The notes under the pieces were generated by a model that made no database searches, had not been told where the DNA came from, and saw nothing but the letters and a program-made list of their open reading frames with translations. From contig NC_089726.1 of the NCBI RefSeq assembly GCF_035083965.1, forward strand, positions 12,715,501-12,779,500: a stretch of 64,000 nucleotides of DNA, given 5' to 3'. The first letter of the stretch is position 1. Every line of letters starts with the position of its first letter. This document shows, piece by piece, positions 48,401 to 60,579 of this stretch. A program made the translations under genes and the position numbers. The DNA comes from Branchiostoma lanceolatum. Its lineage: Eukaryota; Chordata; Leptocardii; Amphioxiformes; Branchiostomatidae.

Positions 48401-51400
48401 TCTTTATCTAGGAAATTCACAAGAGTTTTGCAGGGAATAGACATTTTTACCATTCCACCTGTGACAGTATATTGACAGTAGGTGGTTCAGCAAACTGACA
48501 CCTGTATGTGAACCCCAATGTGATTGTCATCATCAGCAAATTTACCCAATGGGTGTAAGCCACAGATAATCCCTAGGCACCCACTCAGGTGGGATATATC
48601 CCTGCCATTTGTACCATTCATTCCCATTGGCCTTTGTATGACCTGCATCGTTGGTATGGCAACTAATAGAACTCCAACATTGCCAGCCATTTCTCCAGTC
48701 TGAATTGTTAATAAAGGTGCTTATGTTGTTCCCTACAAGCCCCATTGACTCCAGCTCAGCATAGTCAATAGGCCCATTCAAACTGTTTGTATGATCTGCA
48801 ATCATTTCCCCATGCCTCTGCGCTGGAATCTTTGTGTTTTCCTGACTGTCGGGGTTGGTATTGTCGTTTCACAATAAATTGTTTATCTACCACCTTCCAT
48901 TGCTGCTAATTAATGTCTTTCTTTGTTCTACAAATGCCGTGTTTGTTTGTGCTTTGATAGTGTGTGAGTCCTGCTAACACTCGCATGTGATCCCCCTGCA
49001 TTACTAATGATGTGTACATTGCCCCTAGCGACACCCGATGCCCTTTCTCGGCACTGTGTATCAGCACATTACGCCAGTCCCCGGTGTTCGTGTATCGTTC
49101 TTGCCCAGTTCCAGTTACGTGGTGTGCGAGATGACGACGTACTGGGTCCGTCGGCGTAAGGAGGAGGCACAGCGACTGTTGAACATCGTCCTGAGCGAGC
49201 ATCCCAGCCGCTATGACCCTCGTAATGCTGTTACCTACCAAACTTTCCCACTTTCTCCCTGTTGCTAGGCTTTTCAGTCATACAGAGGCACTGTTGGCGG
49301 GCTGAACAAACAAATTCTGGGCTATCCATTGATTTGGTTCTCTGTTCTCTCCCCAGATTACAAGTATCGCAGGGATGAGATCTTCAAGAGGATGAAACCC
49401 ACAACGTTTGCTCAATTGGTGAGTTCTGTCTGCTTACCTGTTACATTTGTACGTAAATGTACATGTACACATGTATGTATGCTGTCTCAGATAGTGGGCG
49501 TTGTATCAGTGTTGCCGGTTGGGTTAGTCTTATATTTGTTTGTTTTTCTAAGGTTACACCTTATACAGGGAAGATCCTACATCCTCTTAAGACAGCGGAA
49601 CATAATCCCCTTAGTCAGTGTCAGTTGAACTGGGTCATCCCACAGAACTGTGCATGGCAGTCATGGCTCTGTACACTTCAGTCATGTTTGTCTGGGAAGG
49701 CAGTGAGCAGTAACTGACCCTGAACTTCAGTAACAACTGATTACTTGGCAAGGAATTTTTATGGTGTTGCCATCAGCAAACTCTATGTGTGTTAGCCCTT
49801 TGGCAAGGTGTAAAAAACATTGGCTTGAGTTCAATTTACAATGAAACAATACTGGGGATGGTTGTACATGTACATTTGATGAATCTCCCGTCTTTTGTTA
49901 TAGGAGATCTTAGTAGGTTCTAAGATTTTGTTAAAGATAACGTCTCTGTTAGTATGCTACATACACACTGCATACAGACGTACAGAAGGGTGAAGATACA
50001 GGTAGGATGGAGTTGGTTGCAATGTTTGACCATCTATTTAATTTTCGGAGTGTTAAGCTGGATCAGCTCTGAGGGATTAAGAAGCCAATGCCTGTTGCCA
50101 TGAGACTACTGTGTGCAGGACTTATCAGGTGTTTTTTTTCAATCAAGAAAGTTGAAGAAGCTCATTGGTTAAGGATTAGAGGTTGAAAGGCCCTGCACAG
50201 GTTCCGCTATGTTATTTCATTAAGCCATCTGCTGAAATGCTAATCTGTACACAAAACTCTGACCTCGGAGAGTTGCCATACTTGTAAGGAAATTGGCAGG
50301 TGTTCTATATATGTAGAATTATCACTAGACAATTCCTAAAACATAAGTTGTAAAAAGTTGATTCCTACATAGATTATAGAAACATTAAAACCAAATTGTT
50401 TGCTTTAAAAGACAGTAGCATTTGAGTATTGATAAGTTGCTTTATTAGTGAAATATCAGGACTTTGTTTCATTATCCAGAAGTGCTGTGCAAACCGGACT
50501 GGTCCACTGACTTCATGGGTTATTGGTTCCAAAGTTCAAGAGGAAAAGAGACATGATTAGACCTTACTGCCCCCATTAGCAGAACAGCCATGGAAAAATC
50601 AATGGCTGAGCTTTGATCTGTTAAGTTGTCCCTGTCTGAAAGGTAGATCCATTTGGTTTCTATTGACTCAGTTCGAGACGTGGGAGCATGCATACTTCTA
50701 GTTCTGGGTAGTATACACATTGTGGATTCTGGTCGGCCCTACAGTACAGGCAATAATTGTCTAAGCAGGAAACACTTGTGCCAAGGGCCAAGCCTGATTT
50801 GACAGGAGTCTGAAGTATAAAAGCTCTTGACTAGTATTCCACACAGTAATAAGGCACGTTCAGTACATGAATGTGAAGGTACTGGAAACCTGAGAGCACC
50901 TTTGACCTTGTGAGCCACTTTAGTTATTTCCCTGTTTCACATGCCGTTTATGATAGCTTGGACTGAAACAAAATAGAAGATGAAGAACGTATCAGCTCTC
51001 CCATGGCGCTTATATGTGTTTGTATATGTAACTTTTTTATGATTATGTGGCCATGAAAATGAGGAATTTATGAGATCATTTGTGTGGTAATTTTCTTTGA
51101 GTTTGTGGGAAAGAACACCTGGCCTTTGTTACTATAACTGCTATTTTTTGGCAAGCAAAAAAACTGCAGGGAAACTTTCCTTTTCACCCAGAATAACATT
51201 GGTGCTACCCCTTAGCCAAACACATGCACTAGAAACAACAGTTGTGCATTTGTGATGGCCACTTAGTGTTTGAGGAGCCATTCTCCTGCTTTCAGAGGTC
51301 CTTTCAGGCCCGTGCTGGAGAAGAATGAGGATTAACCCAGGTGAAATGTTGTCAGGGTTACCTGTGTCTGCAGGTTGTGTGCAGCGACTGAGTCCAGCCA

Positions 51401-54400
51401 TGTGGGGAAATTTGTTCTTTGGGATTATCTGTAGTGCTTACACATTCCTACAGGTACAGTCACACGTGAAAAGAACAGCATACTCCAGCAAGCAGCCACA
51501 TATTTTTCTTGCTTAAGCAAAGACTCAGACTCGTCAAAGCACTGACCTGTTAAATGACTTCTTTTGAATGATGGATGATCAGAAATTTCTAAAATGTACT
51601 AATCATTGTTAAAAATTCATTCTTACTTGTAACACAGTACAGTCTGATAAAGTACATTTTGACCAAAAGACGCTAGAAATTAAAGTAGAATGAGTGTCAG
51701 TAGCTAAAATGTAGTCGTCTATGATGAATGAAAGATGAAACTGGCACTTCTAGTCACACACCCTTACACACACACATTTTTGAACATAAAATATAGATGT
51801 CATCATGTGATAGTATAACAATAGCCTCATATTATGAACACATAAGTCTTGAATTGGGAAGTATGACAATGGGGGGCTGTTTTCTCCATACCCCCTTGTC
51901 ATCAAGAAACAAGAAATGAAATGTATATTAATAATCCACAGAAATGTCACTACCATATTATGACCAGCAGGTTAAGTGCTTGTGTGCGTCTTCACTGTTA
52001 TCTTCCCAGAATCACTTTATGATGACAAAGCACTTTTGTCAGCCTAATGGTAGGGTAGAGTTTTGCCATCAATTTTTAATGAGATTCTTATTCTCCCATT
52101 TGCCATCAAATGTCACTACACATTCAGCGGTTGACCTCAGTCTTGAATAGAACTGAATTGAAAGTGCTTGCAGAAATGTGGTTGAAAAGAATGTTTTGCA
52201 TAATTTTGAAGAAAATTAACTTATTCCCAGTAACGCTAACAGTTTTTTCTGGAAACATGTAATCAATGTTATAATAAATGCTAGTTTTAGGGGAATTCAA
52301 ACGTACAATGTATTTGCAAGGGATAATACTAATAGTATGATAGAACATGCCAATTTTTCTAGCTACCCAGTACAATAGGGTTAATCACTATATTCTACTG
52401 TAACAATAGAGTTAATCACTATCTACAAATCATTAGATCAGAAAATGAAGTAAAAACAGATACATGTAAGAAGGATTTGTTGAATAAGTGGTTAACTAAG
52501 TGGTCTGTCCAGATGATAATTATTACATTTCTAGGAAGAAAGTACCAGTGTGCTTTTGTTTTGGGTCCAATATTTGTAGATTTGCCCGTTCTTAAAAAAA
52601 TCCTAGAAGACAGTGACCTTACGCAACTCAGTATATCTATGAATGTCTGAGATGATTTGCTGACACCTTATGTCGTCCCTCCCCAGATCTTGCAGGTAGC
52701 AAACATCAGTAACATGGAGGAGGAGGCAGAGGACGATGCTAGGGAAATCGGTAAGTCTTCTTCTTCTCTCCCATGGCTTAGTCAGCCTTAGGGGCAGTAG
52801 TTACAGTGGGTACCCATTCTTATAAAACAGTATACTTTCACAGTTATCAAGTCCCAAATTTAGCTGTTTGCAGCCGGATGTATATAGTGTAGCCGGAAGC
52901 TGATATATAACTTTGAACGATAATCATATTCTAATAAACTTAGATATTGAACTTGCCTGTGTTTAACTTTAAGACGGTTTCACATGCAAATGTAGGTTCA
53001 GATTGGTGATTTGCTAATTTCATGAGAAGAAATGAAAGACAGCATTAAGATACTGTATAATATAATATACTATAAATAGTATGATTTGTGCTATTGCATT
53101 TTCATATAGTCTAATTGCTAGACAAATCTGCATTGTCTAAATGCCTGCTGTTCCCCCAGATGTCCAATCCCAGCAGACCCAGTCCACAGACCTGGAGCTA
53201 GCAAACATCAGGGGAGACGCGGACACGTCACGAGTCAGCCCCGTCCCGTCCCTTGCTCTGACGGAGGGAGACTACGGGCAGAACGAGGTGGAATCACCAA
53301 GGTCAACCTTACAGAGGTGAGCTCGGGAGATGAACTGGTCCTGTGGTTTGTTCATGACTTGTTGCTATGGATTTGGAGAAATGATACTATACGTATATGA
53401 ACATGAGATGTTTGGGTAGGAAGTGTATGATGATATTGCATAGGATGACAATCATGTTAACTTGACATATTTTGTATATCCCTGGCAGTGCTGCCAGCTA
53501 TGACAGTCAGTGGAGTATCCATGGGTAAGCCTTACAATGGCACTGATTGGCCAAAAACCTCAACACTGAAACTTCATTTCCAGTACAGAAAAAGCACTCA
53601 CGATCACATCATGGTTTAGTAACTCTTAGTGCCATCTCTTATGACATTAGATTCATCAAGTCCGCAGTGTCTCATATCTTTGGGTGACTCTGAGGTGTTA
53701 GTATTTTTAGTTATAGCCAATGTAGGTTCTAGGTTATCAACTTTTGCTGCACTTCAACTTTTCTAACTACTTTGTTCTATGCGTTATGGTGACAGTACAC
53801 ATGATGGTCATGTATCAAGGTGGCAAAGGTTCAAAGTGTTTGTATTTAGAAGTAAAGCTGTTATTTTCCAGTGTGGCCACTTGTAGAATAGTTTTGATCT
53901 AACATCTTAGTAGTTTTTTTTCTATTTGAAATTATCATGTGTTTGTGTATTTTGTCCAGTGTAATCCGAGGTATGGGTGAGGTGGACATGACTGCCATGG
54001 ACAAGGCCACACACAACCCCCCTCCCAGGCCACAAGTGGACAAGATAGACCAACCCTACAAGAACAGTCCCTGTGTGGTGTTGGACATACGGGATGAGGA
54101 TTCCTACAAACAGTGTCACATCATTGGAGGTAGGAAGATGCGATCTCCCCTAACCTACCTATCTCCAGTTACTGTAGGAAGCTGAAATCTCTACAGGCCA
54201 CATGCCTATTTTTCTCTTCAAATACACATACAGTACCCGGTACTTCCTCTTTTCAGGACTGTACATTTTGGAGTCTTTTCTTTATAATTATATTTACTTG
54301 GTCTGTGCTGGACAGACTTACTGAGTACAAGTTACCACATTAGTATATATAGAGGCATTACAGCATGCAGGTGTGATGATACATGTATCTTCATAATGAC

Positions 54401-56737
54401 AGATTCTTGTTTTTTTCCAGCATACAACTACCAGTCCGCTATGCTGTCCCGATCCATGAACTCATTCAGCAAGGAGCTACTAGAATATGTATCCTTGTCA
54501 TATCTATAGATGGTTTATTGTATTTGTAGCCTGCATTCAGATGTTATCAGTAGGGCCTTGGAATAGTACTAGTACTCAGTCATCGTAACATATCCCACAA
54601 TGTTAGGTTATAAGTTTGTGTATTGGAAATTGTTTAGTGAGAAGTGATGAGGTAATCTTCTTAGATATTCTAAAGGGTGCATGTCACAAAATCCTTTGGC
54701 TGCGCTGTAATAAGACAGTCAAAAATGGTTTACAGTGCACCATGGCATGTCTTTATGATGTAATGTTATGTATGCCATAGCTTACATGCTTTGTTCTGTT
54801 TTCCTTAACCTGGCTCTTGTAGAAAAACGCTGTAGGTAAAATCATCATAATTTATGATGAAGATGAGAGATTAGCTCCGCATGCAGCCACCACGCTGGTG
54901 GAGAGGGGTGTGGACAATTTGTTCATGTTGTCAGGAGGTGAGTGGTGTGATGTTTCTGTTGGACACTCTTGGGGATTTTGATCCTTTCCCATCTTAACAC
55001 ATATCTGCCTATGATGTTTACACTGTAACTGTTGTATAATTTTTTTACCATCATATGTTGAAGAATGTCGTGACTAATTGTGGTTAAATGAAGTCTTGTT
55101 TGACAATGTGAACTTGAAATACATCTAGCATCTCGGGCTTTCCTTTCAAGTAAAGCGTTTGTCATTATCTTCCTTTTCTTAGATTATACTGTAAATGGGT
55201 ATTTTTTTGCTTCGTATTGTTTGGAATAGGTCTACGTATAACATTTCTTTATATATTAGAGGAAAACATTGAAGTAGCCATTTGGCACCCAATTCTCTAT
55301 TGGTTACGAGGTTAGGCAGCGGGGAGAAGATTGAAGTACAGTAGCAGCAAAGACCTTTATCTGTATTAAATTTACCTTGATGTGTTCTAACCACCTTTCT
55401 AAATGTACTGTGTTGATCCATTTCTCAGGTATGAAGGTCCTTTCCCAGAAGTTTCCAGACGGATTCTTCACAGGAAGCCTGCCTCCGTCCTGCCAGCCTG
55501 CCCAGCCTGAAGGGAAGACTCCCCGCACCAAGAACACCCCCCGGGCAGTCCCCACAAACAACACACCTGCAGGCAGGAAGATGAGGTTCACACCCGATGA
55601 TATCCTTTACTGTCATGGATGGCGCTGTCATCAGAAGTTCTTGGAGCTTTTTGTTTTAAATCAAGTTTGCCCAGGGCAAGGCTGAAGCCACTGAATTACT
55701 GTAAATGCAGAAATGTTCTTGGTGGTTTTGAGTTCACGGTTTTTGCGGCGACTGTTTCACCACGAACTTAAAACCGCCGCAAACATTTTTGTCCAATACT
55801 GTAGCAGTATGTGACTATAGCGCTGTCACGAACTTAAAAACACAGCAAACACTCCATTTTCCCCATAGCGCGAAATAAAAACCACGCAAACGTAAACGCA
55901 TTTACCGTAAGTTGGTGGGACTCCTGATATAGGTGACTATACTAGGAAGAGGTGGTGAATGTTAGGTTAGAATGCTTGTGGGTTGTATTTGGGAGGGAAA
56001 CACTTGTCAGGGACAGAATTTTGCAGTACTTGGAAAGAAGCTGTTGCTGTAGAAAGTCTTTGAGACTAACATTTGGACAGTGTAATGATGTGAGGTAGAG
56101 GAGATCCTAGTGGTATGCTGACAAACTTTAGACAATATTGGAAAACATGCTTTTCTCTGCCCTTAGTTGACCTTTCACTGTAAAACTTAAACCAACAAGT
56201 TGCAGACAGATCTGTTCATTTACAATCTGCATGTGCCAGGATGTTGTTTATCATGGTGATTTCCCTTAACTCCTTTGCACATATCCAGAAGATACAGAAC
56301 CAGTTAGATGAAAGTCTCATCCCAAGTGACACTGGAAGTAAGTTTCTCTACAAATCTTTTAATTTCTATCACACGAACATATAAAGGTCCTAAGCAGTTA
56401 CAACTTTTCCCCTCCCAGCTTACAAAGGAGATTTTTCTGGACATTCAAGAGTTTTGTGGAGGTACCCTTATCGAAAATGACATAAAAATTTCTCAAACAT
56501 GGCTGTGTAAACTTGCAAACAGTGTTGGAATTCCATAGACAAATTGCTGCTATAAATGTCCTTTCTGCTCTGTGGAGAAGAAATCAAAACATAAGATGAT
56601 ACAGTATAATAATTTGATCTTTCTCCCCAGGTCGGTTGAGTAGAATGTCTACCAACACATCCAGAAACTCCCAGGCCAGCATGACATCCCGGACAAACAA
56701 CACTACAGTGGGAGGGAAACCATGGAAGCCTACCTAA
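45412..56737 (+). CDS. CEP41: Centrosomal protein of 41 kDa, rhodanese-like
   Basis: Basal-body/ciliary protein needed for axonemal tubulin polyglutamylation. Thirteen exons: 45412-45456, 45548-45611, 45796-45843, 49357-49418, 52687-52750, 53160-53316, 53489-53524 (cassette), 53960-54129, 54421-54488, 54823-54937, 55429-55599, 56281-56337, 56631-56737; 1164 nt, 387 residues with the cassette. Matches to human CEP41: [109 protein letters not shown] and the terminal GKPWK. The rhodanese active-site loop reads YDEDER without cysteine, so it is probably catalytically inactive, as in the human protein. Two introns are U12-type. The third intron is long (45844-49356). Confidence 0.97.
45953..46005 (+). 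other. CEP41: Candidate alternative last exon of CEP41
   Basis: After acceptor ggctctag an exon in matching phase 1 would read [17 protein letters not shown] and stop at 46003-46005, giving a protein of about 69 residues with only the CEP41 N-terminus. A poly(A) signal aataaa lies at 46489-46494. The acceptor tract is mediocre; support is frame and signal only. Confidence 0.4.
46489..46494 (+). terminator. Candidate poly(A) signal for a short CEP41 transcript
   Basis: aataaa in gagaataaagtatg, 480 nt after the stop of the candidate alternative last exon and within the third CEP41 intron. Confidence 0.3.
47774..47886. mobile_element. Hairpin MITE-like element
   Basis: About 113 nt forming an imperfect palindrome: left arm ggcctgggtgc...gattactac..gggctcctac, right arm its near-complement ending gtagtaatc...gcacccaggc. 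Arms about 40 nt, short loop. Located in the long CEP41 intron; no transposase. Confidence 0.75.
49030..49217 (+). other. GC-rich open stretch in CEP41 intron, possible alternative first exon
   Basis: From ATG 49038 a frame reads through [20 protein letters not shown] to SEHPSRYDP; a donor gtaatg after 49216 would leave phase 1 and join exon 4 in frame ([13 protein letters not shown]). Composition is much richer in GC and CpG than the flanks. It could equally be a transposon remnant; I do not recognise the peptide. Confidence 0.25.
53489..53524 (+). other. CEP41: 36-nt cassette exon of CEP41
   Basis: Phase 2-2 exon encoding [12 protein letters not shown] between acceptor cctggcag and donor gtaagc. 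Skipping it gives [10 protein letters not shown], which matches human LQSVISGVGE directly, so the exon is an insertion that is probably optional. Confidence 0.75.
54489..54822 (+). other. CEP41: U12-type GT-AG intron of CEP41
   Basis: Starts gtatccttgt, the minor-class 5' consensus, and has a perfect branch motif ttccttaac at 54801-54809, 13-14 nt before the terminal ag. Joins LLEY to [10 protein letters not shown] in frame, as in human LEYKNAHGKIII. Confidence 0.88.
55271..55333 (+). repeat. Dispersed repeat, copy 2
   Basis: Same 63-nt sequence as 8531-8593 with about ten differences; in a CEP41 intron. Confidence 0.75.
55600..56280 (+). other. CEP41: U12-type AT-AC intron of CEP41
   Basis: Starts atatcctttac and ends ttgcac, with branch motif cccttaac at 56263-56270, about eleven nt before the 3' end. 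Joins RFTPD-D-IQKIQ in frame, matching human RFTPEDLKKIE. A MITE lies inside at 55696-55910. Confidence 0.9.
55696..55910. mobile_element. MITE-like element with terminal inverted repeats
   Basis: Left end ttactgtaaatgcagaaatg, with ggtggttttgagttcacgg inside; right end is the imperfect complement (cgcgaaataaaaaccacgc, then cgcatttaccgtaa). About 215 nt, no coding capacity, inserted in the AT-AC intron of CEP41. Confidence 0.7.
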
Positions 56738-58565
56738 GGGACAGATGTAAACCATGGGGAGGGATGGTAGGAACACTGTTTGGGAAGTTGAACTGTTGGT
56801 AGCACATATTTTGACTTCATGTGAAGAGACCACAGCAAATTAACAGTTAGCATGCTGAGCCAGTAAAAATACAGAGGTGTGTGATATTGAAAAGGTAAAG
56901 CTATAAGCCATCAGATAAGAACATATCATGATTAAATGTTTTGGCCATGACACTTGTACGAGAGGAGAAGAATATCTAATACCCTTTCTAACAAAAGTTA
57001 GTAATGTTTACACCAGGGCTGTCTCCAGGACCATCCATCCGTCCCAGGACAGAAATTTGCTTCCTGGGACAGACAAAAATTTCACCCCATCTATCCAAAA
57101 AAATCTGGAAATTTAATTTTTAAGCTTAGAATGACAGATCAACAACATGGGCTCCCATGCCCAAACAACGAGTGGGATGGAAAGAAATGTAAAGCTGGTG
57201 ACAGCCCTGGTTCACACTAATACATGTATCTCCAGGTCTCAGTTGTCCCAAAATCGAACAGGTGAGATACATGTATGTGACACTGCACATGCCTCACCAA
57301 ACAGGATATAACTCTTAACTTAGACTTATGTTAGAGGATTCGTGCTGTTGCTGCTATATGAATGGCCTACCTGGAGGCAAGATTGACATTCCAGTCAGAA
57401 GCCTGATTCACGTGAAACTATTTTGGCCTAATGCAGTGTGTATTATACATGTACAGGCTTGCTGTGTATTGTTGATACAATGTATTGTTATCAATAATAG
57501 TAATTAATTCAAGGAAATTTAGAGGCTGTTATAGAGTAGAACATTTAAATGCACATTCCAAGTGCCTGAAGTTTTGTCCAAAAGTCAGGAAAGTGTATGA
57601 TTTAACAGTATTGTTTTTGTTTCAAAATCTCCTAAGACTTTCTTGCATACATTGTAACTGTGACTGGTTAGTGCTACATTGGTTGGGAAATGAGGTGAAT
57701 TGATATACATGGTATGAGCTCTTATCAAATATCAATGTGTTATTGTCACAACTCCATATTTATGCCATTTCTAAGTAGATATTTTCTAACATTACAAAAG
57801 AGTTGCAGTGAACATGTTGTTGACAACATCTTGGTTTAAGATGAAAATTGGCACAATATCCTGGAAACTTGACTAACTCTGTAACTGGTAACATATCAGA
57901 ATTTATGAATTTGCTATTGAATAGCTACACCAAACGTTGTGTAGGTAGAAAATTTGTCTGAAATATTATGTTTTTGCATAATTTGTAGCTATGAAGGACT
58001 TAGCAACATTTATTACAATGTGAGTATTGTAGGTACTTAACGAGTAACTTCATATACACCTTTTCCTGTGTATTGCTCAATTGATAATGACTTGTACTTA
58101 GGATTTTCTTACACATGATGCTAACTCCACAATTATTTTCACAGTACTACAATGCTTTTTTTTTTCTAATATTATTTACTGTGTGCTACAAAACCTGTTA
58201 ACAAGCTACAGAAGTGGTGCTTTGCACTAGCCTCCATAGTAGACTTCATGTAGTGTTTTTATACAGCCTTTTTTTGCTGATTCATTGCTGGCAATTGCTG
58301 AAAAGACAGAAGCCATCACAGCAAGTAGAGAAACACTCAGAAAGGAAAAAGGCAGTACTGAAATACTACATGTAACATTCAGCTTCCTATGGAGGCTAAC
58401 TTTGCACTTCGATAATGGTGTGTGACTTTGTAAATAGAGGAGAAAATTGTTGTAAGTGCCAAAGCATGTGTTGGCTGAAGAACAGTATATCACAGACATG
58501 TGAAGAGTTGTCTGGGAACTGTGTGAAGTGGTAATAATGAATAAAGATGACACCATTTTGTATCA
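56738..58565 (+). other. CEP41: 3' UTR of CEP41
   Basis: AT-rich tail of about 1.8 kb to the aataaa at 58540-58545. Includes a patch near 57020-57190 (gtcccaggacag, cctgggacag) that looks like a repeat fragment. Confidence 0.6.
58540..58545 (+). terminator. Poly(A) signal, CEP41
   Basis: aataaa in aatgaataaagatg followed by GT-rich sequence (tcatgtgttctggtc), the expected downstream element. Confidence 0.65.
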
Positions 58566-58649
58566 TGTGTTCTGGTCTCCAATGCTGAGGTGAATGTGTG
58601 ATTAATGAATGAGTAGTTTATTACCTTCTTCAAGTATATGTTTTCGGGT

Positions 58650-58935
58650 ACGTGTGTGTGTAGGTCTGTTTGTGAAAAGCATAACTCGAGAAGTTGTGGA
58701 TGGATCTTAATGATATTTGTATTTGTTAGGTGTTGGGAAAATGAAATTATTAGATTATGGGCCCCATGGCCTCATTTGCATGATTTATTGCCTTTGGATG
58801 TCTTGTGTTCTTTGGGTAGAGAATGTTATTAACTGATATAGTTTATGCAAATGAGGACCTTGTTTGCATAATCAGTGATAACGTGTTGGAATGGTGTCAG
58901 TTATTAAGGGTAGCATAACTTGGGAAAGTGTTGGC
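58650..58935 (+). repeat. Interspersed repeat resembling 16.7-17.3 kb
   Basis: Contains gcataactcgagaagttgtg, atcttaatgatatttg and caaatgaggaccttgtttgc. Shares the caaatgagg phrases with the intronic copy in the alpha2/delta gene. No coding content. Confidence 0.45.
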
Positions 58936-59312
58936 TTGCATTTGTGATCCTCTCATCCCCAACATCTTTTGTTCTGAACTCTCGCATTAGATTTGGGGTC
59001 TCCAGAGAACGTCATCCACATAATTACTTTAGTGTGGCTGTATATCAAGAAGCATCATTACAGGTTTGCGATAGCAAAACCTGTTCTGTTTTTGCATCCA
59101 AGGATGGGGGCCGCCATGTTGGATGTGACCATTTTATTGGGAGGGTTTTTTTGTCGCTAATGTTGGGTGTGACTATTTTGACGGAGGGGTGTTTTTCTTG
59201 CTAGTTTTCTTTTTTTTTGTGTTCTTGCTAATTTTTTTCTTGCTGTGGGTTGAGTGTGACCATGTTTACTGGAGGGATGTGTTTTTCACTAATGTGTGGG
59301 TGTGATAGATGG

Positions 59313-60560
59313 AAGTTATTAGTGTGGTAGTGTTGTGACTTTGCCGTTGGCACAAATGGACACAAGGCCCACTGTACTAAAGGACGAGCAAGGTCCACTG
59401 AGCATCATGTTGTTGTGGTCTTGTCGAAAAGTAAGGGACGACAAGATCCCCAACGATAGAGGGTTAATATAGATTTGTTATTTAATGTGATGTTGGATTA
59501 GAAAGTGTTTGTATCGACAATATTGGGGGTGGTTTTAGTCGCTAATGCTGGTTCCCTATATTTTTCCTAATTTCGGGTTAGGTGTGACCATTTTGACCGG
59601 AGGGGTGTTTTTTGCCACTAATGTTAGGTGTAAAAGAGGAATGTTATTAGTGTGGTGGTGTTGTGACTTTGCCGTTGGCACAAATGGACACAAGGCCCAC
59701 TGTACTAAAGGACGAGCAAGGTCCACTGAGCATCATGTTGTTGTGGTCTTGTCGAAAAGTAAGGGACGACAAGATCCCCAACGATAGAGGCCGAGGGTTA
59801 ATAAAGATTTGTTATTTAATGTGATGTTGGATTAGAAAGTGTTGGAATCGACAATATTGGGGGTGGTTTTTGTCGCTAATGTTGGTTCCCTATATCTTTC
59901 CTAGTTTCGGGTTAGGTGCGACAATTTTGACCGGAGGGGTGGTTTTTGCCACTCATTTTAGGTGTAAGAGATTAATGTTATTAGTGTGGTGGTGTTGTGA
60001 CTTTGCCGTTGGCACAAATGGACACAAGGCCCACTGTACTAAAGGACGAGCAAGGTCCACTGAGCATCATGTTGTTGTGGTCTTGTCGAAAAGTAAGGGA
60101 CGACAAGATCCCCAACGATAGAGGCCGAGGGTTAATAAAGATTTGTTATTTAATGTGATGTTGGATTAGAAAGTGTTGGAATCGACAATATTGGGGGTGG
60201 TTTTTGTCGCTAATGTTGGTTCCCTATATCTTTCCTAGTTTCGGGTTAGGTGCGACAATTTTGACCGGAGGGGTGGTTTTTGCCACTCATTTCATGATTA
60301 AGAGATGAATGTTATTAGTGTGGTGGTGTTGTGACTTTGCCGTTGGCACAAATGGACACAAGGCCCACTGTACTAAAGGACGAGCAAGGTCCACTGAGCA
60401 TCATGTTGTTGTGGTCTTGTCGAAAAGTAAGGGACGACAAGATCCCCAACGATAGAGGGTTAATATAGATTTGTTATTTAATGTGATGTTGGATTAGAAA
60501 TTGTTGGAGTCAGTAATATTGGGCGTGATTGATCGGAGGGATGGTTTTTGTTGCAAATGT
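59313..60560 (+). repeat. Tandem repeat array, about 334-bp unit, four copies
   Basis: The core beginning ttgtgactttgccgttggc starts at 59333, 59661, 59995 and 60329 (spacing 328, 334, 334) and is essentially identical for about 150 nt in all copies; the rest is slightly diverged. Each core holds an inverted repeat cttgtcg...cgacaag. Upstream, 59118-59290 has degenerate partial units. An 80-residue frame recurs in two units but looks incidental. Confidence 0.92.
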
Positions 60561-60579
60561 TAGTTTACGACCACATCAA

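Noticed and set aside
48487-49241. Minus-strand ORFs of 67-111 residues
   Set aside because: No recognisable domain or splice context; possibly transposon debris but I could not match a family.
59545-60121. Two similar 80-residue ORFs
   Set aside because: Both are frames across the 334-bp tandem repeat; no codon-level constraint visible and the other copies break the frame upstream.
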